A stretch of DNA of 64,000 bases. Source: Strigamia acuminata (Eukaryota; Arthropoda; Chilopoda; Geophilomorpha; Linotaeniidae). The notes beneath the pieces are model-generated. The model did no database searches, was not told the origin of the DNA, and worked only from the letters and a program-made list of their open reading frames with translations. Location: NCBI GenBank assembly GCA_949358305.1, contig OX442317.1, positions 3,786,186 through 3,850,185 of the forward strand. The letters run 5' to 3'. Of the stretch, positions 60,155 to 64,000 are shown in pieces (position 1 is the stretch's first letter; the number at the start of each line of letters is the position of its first letter). Made by a program: the position numbers and the translations under genes.

Positions 60155-63100
60155 CTAAATGTTTACGATTCGGGTCCACACGATCGCCTTGGATAATTCC
60201 TTCGACTGTCGCACGCTAAGTAAAGCAGCTAGGGGACAATTCCAATCGTTTTAGCGCATAAAACTCGACGTTTGTCATCGATTTAACTCACCTTTGGTTA
60301 TTTCCGTCAGTTTTTCCGAGAGAACTCCCTTTTCAATGAGCAGGAGGAACCAATCGACGACCTAATACGAGCAAAGTTATTAAATGAAATGAAATTCGCG
60401 TCGTTTTAGTCGTTTACTTTGGATAAGATTGATGAAAACGGGTCAGAACGGAAAAAATTACTGAAAGTCACGAGAAATAAATCGATTATTTTGCTTTGAT
60501 CGCCGGGAAACAAACAAATTGGTAAACTGATCAAAGGGCACGCCCAACTGACTACAACGGTACTGAACAATTCGACCAAGAAGTTCACAACCTGAAAAGC
60601 AAAAAAATAAAATAAAAAAATGATTTATTTATTATCAAAAATTAAATTTACCGCACACATGTGATCGACACTTTGAATGTTCATCGTCGATTTCCACTCC
60701 AAAATATTTTTCGTCGTACCCATTAAGCTGAGCAACCAAGCCACACATTCTTCGCGATTAGTCGAAACGATTGTTTGCAAATCGTTAAACAAATTGCACA
60801 GAATGCGATGCTTATTACTGAAATAACAAATGAATAAATAATCAATTTTATGCTGTAAAAAATATAAAAATATGCAAAATAAAAGAATTTCTTCCAGTGA
60901 AATCAAGTGTTAAAGAATTATAAACAATATTTACATGGTGCGTATCGTAAAATAAATGCAAAAATCACCATTCCGGAAAATTGGCAATTTATGCATTTAT
61001 TTTATCAATTTTTGCATTTATGTTATCAATTTTTGCATTTATTTTATCAATTTTTGCATTTATTTTATCAATTTTTGCATTTATTTTATCAATTTTTGCA
61101 TTTATTTTATCAATTTTTGCATTTATTTTATCAATTTTTGCATTTATTTTATCAATTTTTGCATTTATTTTATCAATTTTTGCATTTATGGCAATTTTGG
61201 GCGTTTTATGTGCATTTTTCTATGCATTTATCCTTTCTCTACTCATAAAATTATTAATTTTTAAAAAATAAATTTCCTGGTACCATTTTTGAGTGGCAGC
61301 GACTTCGATCAAATCGTTCAACCAATTAATCGGTTGCTTGCTTAATTTCACCAAATGACTTCGGACCCGAATCGATTTTTCCACAGCTTCGGACGACGTC
61401 AAATTATCCAAAACAGTGTCGGGTAAGTGGACCACCAATTCACAATAAGTAGCAAATAATCCCTTTAAAAATTAACAAAAACTTAATTAAAAAATATATT
61501 TTTTTAAAATTTAAATTTAAATCTTTTACTTCATCGTCCAGAGAAATCAACGGATATAAATTAGTACAAATCTCTTGCAACAGCACACTCGCATCTTTAG
61601 ACAAGTCCTGACTCTCCAATGCCAGTTTCAACCCCTAAAAAAACCCAAATCAATGTAATTAAAATTAAAAATAAAATTAAAATTAATTTCACCTTAATCG
61701 CGGCTGTTTTCAAACCATCGGCCGACGTTTTAAAGAAAGGAATCATTTCGTTTTTACTCCACACACTCAGTTTAGCTGTTGGAATGCTTTTAACCAAATA
61801 AGGCAAAGCTTCGAGCAAATATATTTGCAGCTCAGTCTTTAAAAAATACACAAAAACATATTTAAATATTAAACTTTTAAATCCTCACAATTTAATTACC
61901 GAAGTTGATCGAAACAGCGGCTCGGTGAGCAACGAAGTGACGAGTGCAGCAGCGACCGGCGACGACGCGCTCTGATGCACCGCAATTTGCAAAGCCACTT
62001 TCTGCACATGCGCATCTTGAGATCTCTGAAACACCGGAGCGAGCAGTCCGGCCCAATCCAACGGCGGCAGAGGCCGTTGAAACCGCTCGGCCAAGCAAGT
62101 CAAGCAAATATAAAATGGCGAATTGATCCCGTTCGATTCGAATTTCTCTAAAAAACAAAAACAAAAAATAAAAACAAAAACAAAAACATCAAAAAATAAA
62201 ACAAAAATCACCAGTTTTGTTCAATTCGCTAACCAATTCGACAATAGCTCTTAAAATACTGCTCGAATTCAGATACGAATAATCAATGGGCACTGAAAAA
62301 AAAATTTAAAAAAAAATATTAAATTCAAAAAACTTCAAAACAATTAAAATTCCTCCGCACATGAATTTTGCGAACTGGCCTCCCGCGTGCAAATTGCATA
62401 AACCTGACCCAACATCCATGCGGAACAATTCTGCATTCCGATATCTTTCGACAACGATATAATTTGACTCATTATGTTGAGTAATTCATTCAAACCCTCG
62501 TTCGAGCTGCTTTTCAAATACGCTTCTGGAAGCTTAACAAACAAATCCAATCGATTAAACCACGATAATAAAAAGCATTTTCAGCATTTCCTCACCAACA
62601 TTAAAGAACTCTGCATTCCAAACAGCGAACACAAACCGTGAATCGCAGCTAAACGATTCAAAGTGGGCGCTTGTTCCGACGCGAGCACTGGCAGCCACAC
62701 TTTGAGCAAATGGTCCTTCATCTCCGGCGCGCTCGGGTACGACGTTCTTTGCAGCCAATACACCAACAACCCGAGCGATGCAGCAACTCCGCAATTCTAA
62801 AAATGTAAATAAATAAATAAATAAATAAATCAATTATTTTTATTCTTTATGTGGCATTACGTTGGGTGTTTGCTTTAAAAAACCTTCCAACTTGACCAAT
62901 ACTGTTTCGGCACACTCCAGTGCCATCACCTGCGCAGTACACGCGACGCAACTGATGCAGACCACCGCCAAACACAAAACCTAAAACAAATTTTAAAAAA
63001 ATTAATTTCACACCAAATTCAGTTCCCGACGTGATTTTACTTCGTGAATAACGGACGCCGAATCTTCAGTGTCGATTTTTTCCATTAAAACCGACTGAAT

Positions 63101-64000
63101 GTCAGCGGCGTTGAGTCTGCTTTCCACATTCGGATCCAAACACATTGCGCACGCAGCAGCGGTTAGTCCTAGCACCGAGCCAACCCTAAATTAAAAATTA
63201 AAAATCAACTAGAAAAATTAGAAAAATTATAAACTATACGTACTTATTGTCCATATCGTCACTTAAGGCCCATTGAAGAAGCGATTTTGCACTTGTGGCG
63301 AGGAATTCGTTCGCTTCGGCGCCTCCGGTCTCCCCATATCTTTGTTGGTAGAGATGAGAGAGAGAAAACCCGAGCCCCAAACCCGCGTACAACTGCAGAG
63401 CCGGCGATTCCGAGTCTTTCAACGTTTGCTGCAGAATTGCAACAATTTCCGGTATCCTGTCGGCGCGACTGCTGGCCAAATACGGGGCCAACTGAGAAAC
63501 AGACACGGCGGAACATGCCCGAACTAACATGCTCAAACTTGGATTTCCCGCTTTGTCCGTCTAAAAAAAAATAATTTAAAACAATAATTTATTTCCGCTG
63601 ATTTTTATTCAATCTAACCCCTTGAAACCACGTAAAAATCCTTCCTTTGGCCGGTCGGCCGACCGTCACGACGTGCAAAACGGTTTCCAAGACCACGGAC
63701 ATCCACGACGTGTGATCCAAGTGATCGCTGTCGTCTTTGCTCTGCGTTTTCCACGAGTCCGATTCCAACGTACAAGTGAATTTGTGAACCGCAGCTCCCA
63801 GTCCAGCCAACGCGAGAATTGTATTGCCTTGTGCCGCTGGTTTTCCTCTGCAAAAAAACAATGTCTGGAACAAAAATTACAATATAAAAAAAAGTTAAAA
63901 CTACTTTGCAGCGCCTCTTAAGATGTCGCAAAGGGTGTCGCGGGCCCACAACCAAGCGATGTTCGTCAGCGGCTCGAAATCCTCAGGATTTTTCAACGTG
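60155..64000 (-). CDS. FOCAD: Focadhesin (FOCAD) homologue, C-terminal part
   Basis: The gene enters from the right edge and ends at TAG 60157-60155 (KAIVWTRIVNI; human ends KAVWTRAYGW). About 16 exons are visible. The last is 60155-60215; others include 60292-60361 (VVDWFLLLIEKG) and 60418-60591. Helical, HEAT-like blocks include LYAGLGLGFSLSHLYQQRYG (about 63370), NCGVAASLGLLVYWLQRTSY (about 62760), LPPLDWAGLLAPVF (about 62060, human LPPINWASLLSPLM) and VVNFLVELFSTVVVSWACPL (about 60570). In humans focadhesin is a large focal-adhesion protein that also stabilises the SKI mRNA-decay complex. The N-terminal half lies outside the window. Confidence 0.88.
60990..61195. repeat. 21-bp minisatellite in a FOCAD intron
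   Basis: About nine near-perfect units of tttttgcatttattttatca (plus a). Because the unit is 21 bp, all three plus-strand frames stay open with seven-residue repeats (FYQFLHL); this is not a gene. Confidence 0.95.

Noticed and set aside
60907-61271. Three overlapping plus-strand frames of 96-113 codons
   Set aside because: They are produced by the 21-bp minisatellite, whose length is divisible by three; the peptides are simple seven-residue repeats and lie in a FOCAD intron.

Overview
The window is animal nuclear DNA, most likely from an invertebrate. The coding exons are GC-balanced and are split by many short AT-rich introns. The gene set is typical of metazoans: YTHDC2, PMVK, NCKX/SLC24, importin-beta, PEX11B, MRPL54, AFG2B/SPATA5L1, JTB and FOCAD. 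No operons, plasmid features or CRISPR arrays are visible. An arthropod or other ecdysozoan is a weak guess only. YTHDC2, FOCAD and JTB show that the lineage kept genes some insects have lost.

Layout, left to right. A YTHDC2-like helicase (minus, 259-6316) and phosphomevalonate kinase (plus, 6620-7776) are head to head. A 3.3-kb gene-free stretch follows. A potassium-dependent Na/Ca exchanger (minus, 11115-30484) has two large introns, 4.1 kb and 13 kb, filled with non-autonomous DNA transposons, SINE-like pieces and minisatellites. Three divergent importin-beta genes then lie in tandem on the minus strand (34198-38518, 38748-41611, 41979-46375); the middle one is C-terminally truncated. Next come a small secreted six-cysteine protein (minus), PEX11B (plus), MRPL54 (minus) and AFG2B (plus). 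The last two are head to head with 76 bp between start codons. A large nuclear-looking protein of unknown function (minus, 53156-57383) is followed by JTB (plus, 59348-59954) and by the C-terminal part of a focadhesin homologue (minus, 60155 to the window edge).

The genes do not form a pathway; they are a housekeeping-rich stretch. The unusual content is the tandem importin-beta family, whose acidic loop is degenerate in all three copies, and the repeat landscape. At least four transposon families have terminal inverted repeats readable by eye, several with clean target-site duplications. There are six intronic minisatellites, all with 20-22 bp units. At least one minisatellite, probably two, lie inside a transposon.

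Exon boundaries were derived by hand from GT/AG sites, reading-frame phase and remembered family alignments. Boundaries stated exactly were phase-checked. Other spans are approximate.
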